NCBI GenBank assembly: GCA_044867525.1
Contig: JBIOVB010000024.1
Span: 1 to 64,000, forward strand
Reading direction: 5' to 3'
Origin: JALYNX01 sp044867525
GTDB taxonomy: Bacteria > Actinomycetota > Acidimicrobiia > Spongiisociales > ZC4RG35
Length of the DNA stretch: 64,000 nt
Within the stretch, counting starts at the first letter, position 1. Each line of letters starts with the position of its first letter. Of this stretch, positions 32,696-40,966 are shown one piece after another. The position numbers were made by a program, and so were the translations under genes. The notes beneath the pieces were generated by a model. The model was not told the DNA's origin. It saw only the letters and a list, made by a program, of their open reading frames with translations, and did not search any database.

Positions 32696-34167
32696 GCCGT
32701 CACCACCACTTCGCGCACGTTGACCACCGGGAGGGCGAGGGTGAACGTGGTGCCTTCCGACGAGGTCCACACCATGAGCGAAGCGCTCATCGCCTCGGTC
32801 ATCAGCTTTGCCATGTAGAGCCCGAGCCCGGTGCCAGAGCTGCGACTGTCCTTTTCGAACTTCTCGAAGGCGCGGGGCAGGAACTCTTCCCGGATTCCGG
32901 GCCCGTCGTCGGAGACCGATATGTAGATCGCCGGGTCAGGCGGGGAACCGACAGTGATCAGCGACTCGTGGATCTCCGCGGTGCTGCAGTGAATTCGAAC
33001 ATTGCGCGCCCCATGGGTGAAGGCGTTGTCCGCAAGTGACGAGCACAGGTTGCGCAAGGTCTGCAGGTCGGTCATCACCACCGGCTCGTCACCGTCGCCG
33101 TGGCAATCGGACCCATGGCTCGAGATCACCTTGGCGTGAGAAATGGCCACTGCCTCGCATACCTCGGAAAACGGCACTCGCTGCGGGCTGAAGGAGAGCC
33201 CACGGTTCTCCACCCTGGCGACGGCCAACAGCTGGTCGATCATTGACTGCAGCCTTCGCCCGTCGTGAACCAATGCCTCCAGGATCTCGTCCCTGTCCAC
33301 GCTGTCGTGGTCGCTCATCATCAGCAGCTCGGCTCCGGTGACGACGCTGGTGAGGGGGGTCCTCAACTCGTGGTTGATCATCAGCACGAACTCGGCGCGG
33401 ATCCGGTTCTTCTCCTCGGCGAGAGCAAGCGCCGCCTCGGCGCTGCGTCGGGCAATCTCCAGCTCCGAGTTGTGGGTCTGCAGCGATTCGGACTCCTTGC
33501 GTAGGAAATCCGATTCGAGAGCCATTTCCCGGTAACGCTGGATCGAGTGGGATCTTCCGATCATGACCAAGAGTGTGGCGAGGGCGAACAACACCGCACC
33601 CACCGCCATTTGAATTGTCGGGGTCTGGATGCCGAGCGCCCCGGATCGACGCGAGAGGAGTGCCGAGATGTCGTACTCCATGAGCAGCGCCGTGCCGTCG
33701 TCGTCGGGCAGCAATGCCATGTAGACCACTTCGCCCGCGTCCCATTCCGTGACGCCGTCGATGTCCACCGGCTGGTCGACCGGAGCGGCAACGGCCGCGA
33801 ATCGACCTGAGGTCAGGGCATATAGGAGCACAGGGTTCTCAACTGAAGAGCCGACGGATGGGTCCGACGTGGCCGCTGTGATCGTCCCCCCGGCATCGAC
33901 AAGGGCCACGCTTTCGATATCGAGCGAGTTGCGAAGCCGGCGCACTGCGTCCGCTTCGGAGTCTCCATCGTCGATCCATGCCTCGATCTGGTTCAGGCCT
34001 GTCCGCGCCTCGTCATAGAAGAGCTGCCCCTCACCAATTGGTCGAGTCGCCTCACGCTGATATGCGACGGCAGCTATGACCAGCACGATCGAGATGACCC
34101 CGAAAACCGCGGTCAACGCGATCCACCATCGGGACGGGCGCGTCCCATGCGAGCTGCGTGGCGCCAT
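32692..34167 (-). CDS. Membrane sensor histidine kinase, no adjacent regulator
   Basis: The 491-aa protein has helices at about 14-36 and 184-205 with an extracytoplasmic sensor between. A coiled-coil (about 215-255, KESESLQTHNSELEIARRSA) leads to HisKA with H266 in INHELRTPLTSV. The ATPase has N-box SLADNAFTHGA, SDDGPGIREEF and GTGLGLYMAKLM. No response-regulator gene is next to it; instead a cupredoxin lipoprotein overlaps its 3' end. It is complete and likely active; the partner regulator is elsewhere. Confidence 0.9.
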   Translation of the reverse strand: MAPRSSHGTRPSRWWIALTAVFGVISIVLVIAAVAYQREATRPIGEGQLFYDEARTGLNQIEAWIDDGDSEADAVRRLRNSLDIESVALVDAGGTITAATSDPSVGSSVENPVLLYALTSGRFAAVAAPVDQPVDIDGVTEWDAGEVVYMALLPDDDGTALLMEYDISALLSRRSGALGIQTPTIQMAVGAVLFALATLLVMIGRSHSIQRYREMALESDFLRKESESLQTHNSELEIARRSAEAALALAEEKNRIRAEFVLMINHELRTPLTSVVTGAELLMMSDHDSVDRDEILEALVHDGRRLQSMIDQLLAVARVENRGLSFSPQRVPFSEVCEAVAISHAKVISSHGSDCHGDGDEPVVMTDLQTLRNLCSSLADNAFTHGARNVRIHCSTAEIHESLITVGSPPDPAIYISVSDDGPGIREEFLPRAFEKFEKDSRSSGTGLGLYMAKLMTEAMSASLMVWTSSEGTTFTLALPVVNVREVVVTA

Positions 34168-34226
34168 GGGGAGAAAATCGGCGCTTGGGCACCATCTCTT
34201 GAGTCAGGAACCGCCCGGGTGGGCCC

Positions 34227-36041
34227 TCATGTGCGCTGGGTGGAGGTGTGCCAATCGACAAAACGCCCCATCCGCCGGTAGAAATCGATCTGCGGCTCTC
34301 GATGCAGCAGACCGTGCGCTTCGGCCGGGTAGCTGACGAATTCGAATTGCTTGCCGTGGAGCTGAAGCGCTTCCAGCAGCTCCTCGGCCTGCTTGTAATG
34401 GGTCCGCGGGTCTTTCTCCCCGTGGACGAAGAGGAGAGGAACCTCGATATTGGCCACGTCGAAGATCGGTGAGGCGGCTCGATAGGCCTCGGGTTCGTCC
34501 TCCGGGTGCCCAAGGAGCCTGAGGAACTCGTCGTGCCCGACCACGTCGGTCTGTTCCCACGAAGTGAACATGTTGTAGTCGCCGTACTTGGCGACACCGC
34601 ACACAAACGGATTGTCGGCTCGGCAGAGGGCGGCCACGGTGAGATAGGCCCCGTAAGAGGCCCCGAAGATGACAATCCGGCGGGGGTCGACCCAGTCGAG
34701 GCTCGCCAGGTACCGGGCGGCGGCGATGCAATCGTCGGTGTCAGCAACCCCGAGTCGGCGATGGTTGGCCCTTTCGAACCCGAGACCGTACGTGGTGGAT
34801 CCCCGGAAGTTGATCCCCATCCATCCATATCCCTTCTCGATGAAGTGTTGAGCATGGCCGTCCCATTCTTCGCCATAGAAGGAGGTAGGCCCCCCGTGGG
34901 CGTAGAGGATCACTGGAGCCGGGGTCCTGGCGTTCGCCGGTCGTGTTATGAAGCCTTCGATCTCGAGGCCGTCCAGCGATCGGAATGTGACTCGGTCGAA
35001 TCCGGCCGGCTCGACAGACGCCAACCCCTGCGGCGTCCCGTCGAGCAGAGTCCGATGCCTGCCGTCCGCGTCGAGATGAACCAGGCGGGGCGAGGTCTCC
35101 CACGACTCGTGGGCGGCGATGATCCCGTCGCGAATTGCAACCGGCTCGCTCCAAACCCCGCCGCGAGCGATGACCGTGATCTCGCCGTGGAGATCGACCC
35201 TCACCAGATCGATCGCACCCCGGTTGGCAGCGGTGGCAACGAGGAAGGTCCCGTCGAAGGACCATGTGGGGGAGCCGAGGTCGAAGTCACCCTCGGCGAG
35301 GAGGCGATGCTCGCCGGTCTCGAGATCGGCGAGAAAGAGGGCTGACCGATCCTCGGTCTCCCGGAGGTATGCAACCCGGCTGCCATGGGCTCGCGCCGAG
35401 TGGGCGCGGCGATCGGGGTGGCCAACGATCACCTTCCATGTTCCATCGGGCTCGACCTGGACGATGTCGGAACGATTCATGTCCGAGTTGGGGTAATAGG
35501 TGGTGAGAAACGTCCCGTTGTCGGTGACGATCGGGTCAGTCACCTGGCCTTCTTCGGGCCCAACCATCTCCTGTTGCGTCCCGTCCGCATCCACGATTGC
35601 GAGTCGAGACCGAAGGCCGACCTCGGCGATGATCACCATTCGGCTGTTGTCGACCCACGTGCCAAGCGACCCTTTGATCAGGTTGAGATCCGGTCCGGCG
35701 TCCGCGTCGACGACACGGACCCCACCTTCGTCGGCATAGGCCAACCTGGAGCCATCAGGGGAGAAGACCGGTGCTGCGTCGTCCCAATAGGCAGTCGGTG
35801 CCCGACCCCTGCTGATCCGCTGCCGGTTGCCGTCGATATCGATGGACCACACATCGAAGGTCCCGTCCAGGTCGAGCACGAAGGCAACGCTCGAGCCATC
35901 CGGCGAGGCAGCCAGGTCATGAGGGCGAGCCATGGCCCAGATCGCCTCGAGACCCCACCGCTCGGGCCTTTCGGATCCGGTCAGCTCCTTGCTCGGCTCG
36001 CCGCCGAGCACCTCACGGCCTATCCAGATCGCATCGGACAC
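34227..36041 (-). CDS. S9-family prolyl-oligopeptidase-like peptidase
   Basis: The 604-aa protein has an N-terminal beta-propeller (WD/PD40-like blades such as PVFSPDGSRLAYADEGG and SPTWSFDGTFLVAT, to about 330). The alpha/beta-hydrolase domain follows. The catalytic Ser lies in GASYGAYLT (about 463), Asp in VHGEKDPRTHY (about 545) and His in EAHGLLHRE (about 578). HGGPTSFYGEEWDGHAQHF is the oxyanion region. Such enzymes cleave short peptides or acylated peptides in the cytoplasm. It is the third gene of an operon with the aminotransferase and the deacetylase, 10 bp after the latter. Confidence 0.93.
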   Translation of the reverse strand: MSDAIWIGREVLGGEPSKELTGSERPERWGLEAIWAMARPHDLAASPDGSSVAFVLDLDGTFDVWSIDIDGNRQRISRGRAPTAYWDDAAPVFSPDGSRLAYADEGGVRVVDADAGPDLNLIKGSLGTWVDNSRMVIIAEVGLRSRLAIVDADGTQQEMVGPEEGQVTDPIVTDNGTFLTTYYPNSDMNRSDIVQVEPDGTWKVIVGHPDRRAHSARAHGSRVAYLRETEDRSALFLADLETGEHRLLAEGDFDLGSPTWSFDGTFLVATAANRGAIDLVRVDLHGEITVIARGGVWSEPVAIRDGIIAAHESWETSPRLVHLDADGRHRTLLDGTPQGLASVEPAGFDRVTFRSLDGLEIEGFITRPANARTPAPVILYAHGGPTSFYGEEWDGHAQHFIEKGYGWMGINFRGSTTYGLGFERANHRRLGVADTDDCIAAARYLASLDWVDPRRIVIFGASYGAYLTVAALCRADNPFVCGVAKYGDYNMFTSWEQTDVVGHDEFLRLLGHPEDEPEAYRAASPIFDVANIEVPLLFVHGEKDPRTHYKQAEELLEALQLHGKQFEFVSYPAEAHGLLHREPQIDFYRRMGRFVDWHTSTQRT

Positions 36042-36051
36042 CTGCCCCTCC

Positions 36052-37110
36052 TCAGGTCTCGAAGGCGGACAAGATAGCCATCACGTCCTGGCCCAACGAC
36101 TCGAGGTGATAGCCGCCTTCCTGGATGAGGACCGTGGGGAGGCCGAGCGAGACGATGGCATGGCCCGCCATCGCGAAACCTTGGTTGGTCACCCGGAGCG
36201 GGCTCTCGGGATCGGACGCACCTGCATCAACGCCCAGGGAGACCACCAGGACCTCGGCGCCCAGCCCGTCCACCCACTCGCAAGCCCGAGCCAGGTTGTC
36301 GGTGAACACGCCATCGCCCGAACCGGGGGCCATCGGCAGGTTGAGGTTGGCGCCTCGGCCCGGTCCCAGACCGATCTCGTCGTCGAACCCGCACCAGTGG
36401 GGGAACCAGCCCGCTCCGGGATCGACATGTGTCGACACGTAGGCGACCTCGGATCGCTCGTAGAAGATCTCCTGGGTCCCGTTCCCATGATGGGCGTCGA
36501 TGTCGAGGATGGCCACTCGCTCCACCCCATTCCGGATCAGCCACTGCGCGGACACCGCGGCACTGTTCAGGTAGCAGGATCCGCCGAAATACCTGCTCCC
36601 GGCATGGTGCCCCGGTGGCCTGACCGGCGCATAGGCGGCACGGGCGCCGGCGCGGACCAGGCCTGCCGCGGTGAGGGCGCCGTCGACCGCGGCGCGGGCG
36701 CCCTGGTAGGTCCCGGGACCGATGACTGTTGCGGTGTCCATGCAATACACGCCGGCCATGGCCGCCCGGCTCGTTGGCAGTCGCACCGGGTAATGACGCA
36801 CCGCCGCCGGGTGGGGAAAGGCATAGGCCACCACCCGGTCGACGCCGGGGTCCTCGTGGTACCCGGCCTCGATCCACCGGGCATGAGCCGTCTCCAGGTA
36901 GTCGATCATCCCTTTGTCGTGCACTGCCTCGATATCACGCCGATCCTGGGCCTCGGCCTCGACGATCGGGACGCCGTGCTCCTCCAACGCACCCTTGAGA
37001 ATCAGAGCCCGATCGGCTTCCTCGTCGCCGGGCAGTCGGGCACCGACCCACACCAGCCAGTTGGCGTCGTGGGCCAGATAGCCCTCAGACCACACAGCGG
37101 TGAGCGTCAA
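36052..37110 (-). CDS. Histone-deacetylase-fold amidohydrolase, acetylpolyamine deacetylase type
   Basis: The 352-aa protein has VRPPGHHA with the twin His (168-169). Zinc ligands are D203 and H206-region in ILDIDAHHGNGT and D295-region in GVDAGASD, and EGGYH carries the catalytic Tyr334. The arrangement matches class II HDAC-like bacterial enzymes; members of this length deacetylate acetylpolyamines or related amides. The TTG start overlaps the aminotransferase stop by 4 bp. With an aminotransferase directly upstream, release of a free amine followed by its transamination is a plausible pathway. Confidence 0.9.
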   Translation of the reverse strand: MTLTAVWSEGYLAHDANWLVWVGARLPGDEEADRALILKGALEEHGVPIVEAEAQDRRDIEAVHDKGMIDYLETAHARWIEAGYHEDPGVDRVVAYAFPHPAAVRHYPVRLPTSRAAMAGVYCMDTATVIGPGTYQGARAAVDGALTAAGLVRAGARAAYAPVRPPGHHAGSRYFGGSCYLNSAAVSAQWLIRNGVERVAILDIDAHHGNGTQEIFYERSEVAYVSTHVDPGAGWFPHWCGFDDEIGLGPGRGANLNLPMAPGSGDGVFTDNLARACEWVDGLGAEVLVVSLGVDAGASDPESPLRVTNQGFAMAGHAIVSLGLPTVLIQEGGYHLESLGQDVMAILSAFET

Positions 37111-38414
37111 GGCAGTGCTTCCAGGGAGAGGCTGAGCCGGTCGACTATCAAGTCGACCTCATCATCGAGGAGTGTGAGCGGAGGGCCGATAAGCAGGAAA
37201 TCACCGTTGGTGCCGTCGGCATTCCCGATGGAGGGATAGAGGAGCAGCCCGTTCTCCTTTGCCCGGCCAACGATTCTCTCCGCCACCCGCTCCGACCTCT
37301 GGTACGGGCTCTTGCTTGCCCGGTCCGCGACCAACTCGACGCACGCGAAGAGCCCCTTCCCCCGAACGTCACCCACCCGGGGGTGGTCGCCGATGGCTCG
37401 CCGCAGTCCTTGGAGGAGGCGTTCCCCCTGAGTGCGTGACCTGTCGATCAATCGAAGGCTTTTGATACGGTCGAGAACCGCCAGCCCTACAGCCGCCCCC
37501 ACCGGGTGATGGGACCAGGTGAAACCGTGGATGAGGCCACCACCCTCGCTGATGGTGTCGTGGACTCCTCCGGAGCTCACCGCCAGACCAATCGGCCAGT
37601 AACCGCTGGAAGCACCTTTTCCCGCCACCAGGAGGTCCGGCTCGAGGTCGTAGTGATCACTGGCGAACCATTCACCGGTCCTCCCGAAGCCGGTCATCAC
37701 CTCGTCGGCGATGATGAGGACCCCGTGGCGACGGCAGATATCGGCAATCATGGCCCAGTAGCCATCTGGTGGAAGCGCGGCTCCACTGGCGGCGCCTCCT
37801 ATCGGCTCCACCACGAAGGCGGCGACCCGATGGGGCCCGACCTCATGGATCGTCGACTCCAAGGCGGCGGCATGCCACGCCGCACACTCCTGGGGATGAT
37901 CGGGGTTCGGGCACCGGTATTCGCCGACACCAGGCACCCGTACCGTTTGACCGAGCCAGGGGAGATAGGGACTGCGCAACGCCTCACGCCCCGACACGTC
38001 GAGGGCGCCCCGGGTGTTGCCGTGATACGAAGAGCCGCGAGCGATGATCACCGAGCGCTCGGGACGTCCCGCGGCGAGGTGATAGGCCCGCGCCATCTTG
38101 AGAGCGGTTTCCATCGCTTCCGAGCCCCCGGACACCGGGTAGACCCTCGCCTCTCCCATCGGCACCAATGCGACGACCTCGGCGGCGTATGCCTCCATCG
38201 CATCGGTGGTGAAGGCCGAGCCATGGACGTAGGACAGTTTCGCCATCTGTGCTGAGACCGCCTCGGCGATGCCTGCATCGCCGTGTCCGATCCCGACGAC
38301 GATCGCCCCACCGGCCGCGTCCAGGTATTGCTTTCCGTCGCGGTCGGTAATCCAGGCACCACTGGCGGAGACAGCCGTCGGCAATCCCACGCCGCGGGAA
38401 AACACCGAGCTCAT
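37107..38414 (-). CDS. Class III PLP-dependent aminotransferase
   Basis: The ATG at 38414 (MSSVFSRG) gives 435 aa. The family core is complete: VSGGSEAMETALKMAR (about 94-109), SSYHGNTRGALDVSG, IIADEVMTGFGRTG with D237, and the PLP lysine K266 in VAGKGASSGYWPIG. The enzymes move amino groups from omega-amino acids, diamines or polyamines to pyruvate or 2-oxoglutarate. Being first in an operon with an acetylpolyamine-deacetylase-like gene, a polyamine substrate is the leading hypothesis. The divergent neighbour is a P1 peptidase, 76 bp away. Confidence 0.93.
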   Translation of the reverse strand: MSSVFSRGVGLPTAVSASGAWITDRDGKQYLDAAGGAIVVGIGHGDAGIAEAVSAQMAKLSYVHGSAFTTDAMEAYAAEVVALVPMGEARVYPVSGGSEAMETALKMARAYHLAAGRPERSVIIARGSSYHGNTRGALDVSGREALRSPYLPWLGQTVRVPGVGEYRCPNPDHPQECAAWHAAALESTIHEVGPHRVAAFVVEPIGGAASGAALPPDGYWAMIADICRRHGVLIIADEVMTGFGRTGEWFASDHYDLEPDLLVAGKGASSGYWPIGLAVSSGGVHDTISEGGGLIHGFTWSHHPVGAAVGLAVLDRIKSLRLIDRSRTQGERLLQGLRRAIGDHPRVGDVRGKGLFACVELVADRASKSPYQRSERVAERIVGRAKENGLLLYPSIGNADGTNGDFLLIGPPLTLLDDEVDLIVDRLSLSLEALP

Positions 38415-38490
38415 CGTGGCTGGGGCGGGATCATCGGGTTGGGCACGATAGGCCCCGAGGTACCGTGCCGATCCGAAAGGTGGTGACGAA

Positions 38491-39558
38491 GTGGCCAGGC
38501 TCAGGGATATCGGTGCCGGTATCGGCACCCTCCGAACGGGCCAAACCAATGGCATCACCGACGTGCCCGGAGTCCTCGTCGGGCATCAAACGGTTGTCCG
38601 CGATGAGCCCTCTGTGATCCGCACCGGGGTCACCATGGTCGTCCCCCGTGAAGGAGGGATTTGGACCGATTACGCATACGCCGGCTCATTCGTCTTCAAC
38701 GGAAATGGTGAGATGACCGGGCTCCCCTGGGTCGAGGAATCGGGCATGCTCGGCTCTCCGATCGGCTTGACCAGCACTTTCCAGGTGGGTCTGGTCCGCG
38801 ACTTCCTTGCCAAGGAGTCGGTCAGGGTCGGGGTCGTCGACGACTTCATGCTCCCGGTGGTCGGCGAGACCTGGGACGGCTGGCTCAGTGACGGCGCGGC
38901 CTTCCCCCTCACCGACGGCGACGCCGAGCAAGCTCTCCGGTCGGCGGCAGGCGACGTGGTGGTCGAGGGTGCCGTTGGTGGCGGCACCGGGATGATCTGT
39001 CACGAGTTCAAGTCAGGGATCGGGACCTCTTCGCGGGTTGTCGACCTCTTGGGGCGCGAGTACACGGTCGGGATCCTGGTCCAGTCCAACTACGGGAGCA
39101 GGGAAGACCTGCGCATACGGGGGATTCCGGTCGGACGGTTGATCGACACCGCGATGGTCCCGTCTCCCTGGGATGAGGCCCCAGCCGGGGGCTCGATCAT
39201 CGCGATCATCGCAACCGATGCTCCGCTCCTCCCCGGCCAGTGCAAGAGGTTGGCGAGGCGGGCCACCGTCGGGCTGGCCCGCACCGGGGGTTACGGTCAC
39301 GATTCGAGCGGGGACATGTTCCTGGCGTTCTCGACGGGCAACCACCTGGAAGAGCGGCCGGGCAGGTTGCGGGAGGTCAGTTCGCTGCCAAACGAGTCGA
39401 TGGACCCGTTGATCCATGCCGTCGCCGACGCCACCGAAGAGTCGATCGTGAATGCCCTGCTCGCCGCGGAGACGATGACCGGGCATTTGGGTCGGGTCGC
39501 CCACGCCATTCCGCTGGAGCGAGTACGGGAGATCCTGGGCAGCGCGACCCTGCCCTGA
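38491..39558 (+). CDS. P1-family peptidase (DmpA/BapA-type aminopeptidase)
   Basis: The 355-aa protein begins with the family pattern TDVPGVLVGHQT and has SGMLGSPIGLTSTFQVG, VVEGAVGGGTGM and the autocleavage site AGG-SIIAIIATDAPLLPG. S235 becomes the N-terminal nucleophile of the beta subunit after self-cleavage at G234/S235. Members release N-terminal D- or beta-amino acids, or L-amino acids, from peptides and amides. The cytoplasmic form is likely since no signal peptide is seen. It is divergent from the aminotransferase operon and possibly part of the same amide/peptide utilisation set. Confidence 0.93.
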   Translation: MARLRDIGAGIGTLRTGQTNGITDVPGVLVGHQTVVRDEPSVIRTGVTMVVPREGGIWTDYAYAGSFVFNGNGEMTGLPWVEESGMLGSPIGLTSTFQVGLVRDFLAKESVRVGVVDDFMLPVVGETWDGWLSDGAAFPLTDGDAEQALRSAAGDVVVEGAVGGGTGMICHEFKSGIGTSSRVVDLLGREYTVGILVQSNYGSREDLRIRGIPVGRLIDTAMVPSPWDEAPAGGSIIAIIATDAPLLPGQCKRLARRATVGLARTGGYGHDSSGDMFLAFSTGNHLEERPGRLREVSSLPNESMDPLIHAVADATEESIVNALLAAETMTGHLGRVAHAIPLERVREILGSATLP

Positions 39559-39571
39559 TCAACCGATCGGT

Positions 39572-40966
39572 TCAGGCGGATTGGTCTTCGGCCGCCGTCG
39601 AGGTCGGCAGATGGCTGGGGAGCCGGGCACGGAATGTGGTCCCGTCGGCACCGGTCTCGAAGTCGAGCTGTCCCCCGTGGCGGGCCACGATGGAGTGCAC
39701 GGTGGCCAGGCCGAGGCCGGTTCCCTGCCCCGGCTCCTTGGTGGTGAAGAACGGGTCGAAGATCCTCGAGGCGACTTCGTCAGGTATCCCGGAGCCGGTG
39801 TCGCCGATGGTGACCACGACCCCGTCACCATCTCCCTTGGCGGTGATCCTCAAGGTGCCTGCCCCACCCATTGCGAATATGGCGTTGTCGATCAGGTTGA
39901 TCCATACCTGACTCAACTCTGCCCCATATGCCTCGATGGAGGGCAGGTCCGGGTCGTAGTCCTTTTCCAGCTTGGTCCCCGTCTTCAACTTGTGCTTGAC
40001 GAGAACCAGCGCATTGTCGATCGACGCCCTCACATCAACCGACTGCACCGAGCCCTGGTCGAGGTAGGAGAACTCCTTGACCGCCTGGATCAGCTCCGAG
40101 ACCCGATCGGCCCCGATCTTCACCTCCTTGGAGACCTGGATCCCCAGAAGCCGGAGCCCCAGCCAGCGGAGGAGATCGGCGCGGCTCTCGGGATCGGTGC
40201 CTCCTGCAACCTCGGCTAGAGACTCCGCTGTCCACCCGGCGTCGAGCAGTGGCGGCGCCAGCTCCCAAGCGTCCTTGACTCCCTGCTCGGAAAGCCAATC
40301 TCCAAGTGTGTCCTCTGCGTCGGCGCGGGCCACGGCACTCATCTCCGCATCGGCTGCCTCCGGGGGGAGCTCTTCGGGGAGAGGGATCCCCTTCGCCGAC
40401 AACCTGCGGGCGGTGTCCCCGAGGTGTTCGATGATCGCGCCGCTGGCGTTGGTGCCATGGCGTACGGCAGCCATCGGGTTGTTGAGCTCGTGCATCAAGC
40501 CGGCTGCCATCCGGCCCAGGCCGGCCATCCGCTCCTCGCTCCGGACCAGGGTCTCCGTCTCCCTGAGCCGGGAGGTGACCATCCTCAACATCTTCAGGAC
40601 CAGTGTCGGGTTCTCCAGGAGCTCACCAAAGGTCTCGGAGGGGACTTTGATGTATTCGACGTCGGTGAGAGCGGTGACACTGGCGATCCGGGGCACGTCG
40701 TCGAGCAGAGAGATCTCGCCCAGTACCTGCCCCGCGCCAACCCTGGCCACAGAGATCACCCGACCCCCGCTGAGCTTGGTCACTTCCAACTCGCCGTCGG
40801 TTACCACGTAGAGACCATCGCTTCGTGACCCCTCTTCGATGATGACCTCGCCGGGCGCGGCATGCAGCTGTTCGGAGGCGATGCAAACCCTCAGGAGCAG
40901 GCGCTCAGGAAGGTCGGCGAAGTAGGGCAGCTTCTTCAGCTGATCGAAGATCGAGATGTCGTTCAC
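39572..40966 (-). CDS. Soluble histidine kinase with N-terminal cyclic-nucleotide-binding domain
   Basis: GTG 40966 overlaps the upstream stop by 4 bp and gives 464 aa without membrane helices. A cNMP-binding domain (about 8-125) carries a phosphate-binding cassette, GEISLLDDVPRIASVTA. The HisKA helix has H159 in GLMHELNNPMAAVR, in the HELNNP style of NtrB-like kinases. The ATPase has WINLIDNAIFAM, IGDTGSGIPDE, FDPFFTTKE and GTGLGLATVH. Between H-box and N-box about 120 extra residues are inserted. It is the third gene of the UBP-finger operon and the likely phosphodonor for the receiver domain of the gene upstream. Confidence 0.92.
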   Translation of the reverse strand: MNDISIFDQLKKLPYFADLPERLLLRVCIASEQLHAAPGEVIIEEGSRSDGLYVVTDGELEVTKLSGGRVISVARVGAGQVLGEISLLDDVPRIASVTALTDVEYIKVPSETFGELLENPTLVLKMLRMVTSRLRETETLVRSEERMAGLGRMAAGLMHELNNPMAAVRHGTNASGAIIEHLGDTARRLSAKGIPLPEELPPEAADAEMSAVARADAEDTLGDWLSEQGVKDAWELAPPLLDAGWTAESLAEVAGGTDPESRADLLRWLGLRLLGIQVSKEVKIGADRVSELIQAVKEFSYLDQGSVQSVDVRASIDNALVLVKHKLKTGTKLEKDYDPDLPSIEAYGAELSQVWINLIDNAIFAMGGAGTLRITAKGDGDGVVVTIGDTGSGIPDEVASRIFDPFFTTKEPGQGTGLGLATVHSIVARHGGQLDFETGADGTTFRARLPSHLPTSTAAEDQSA

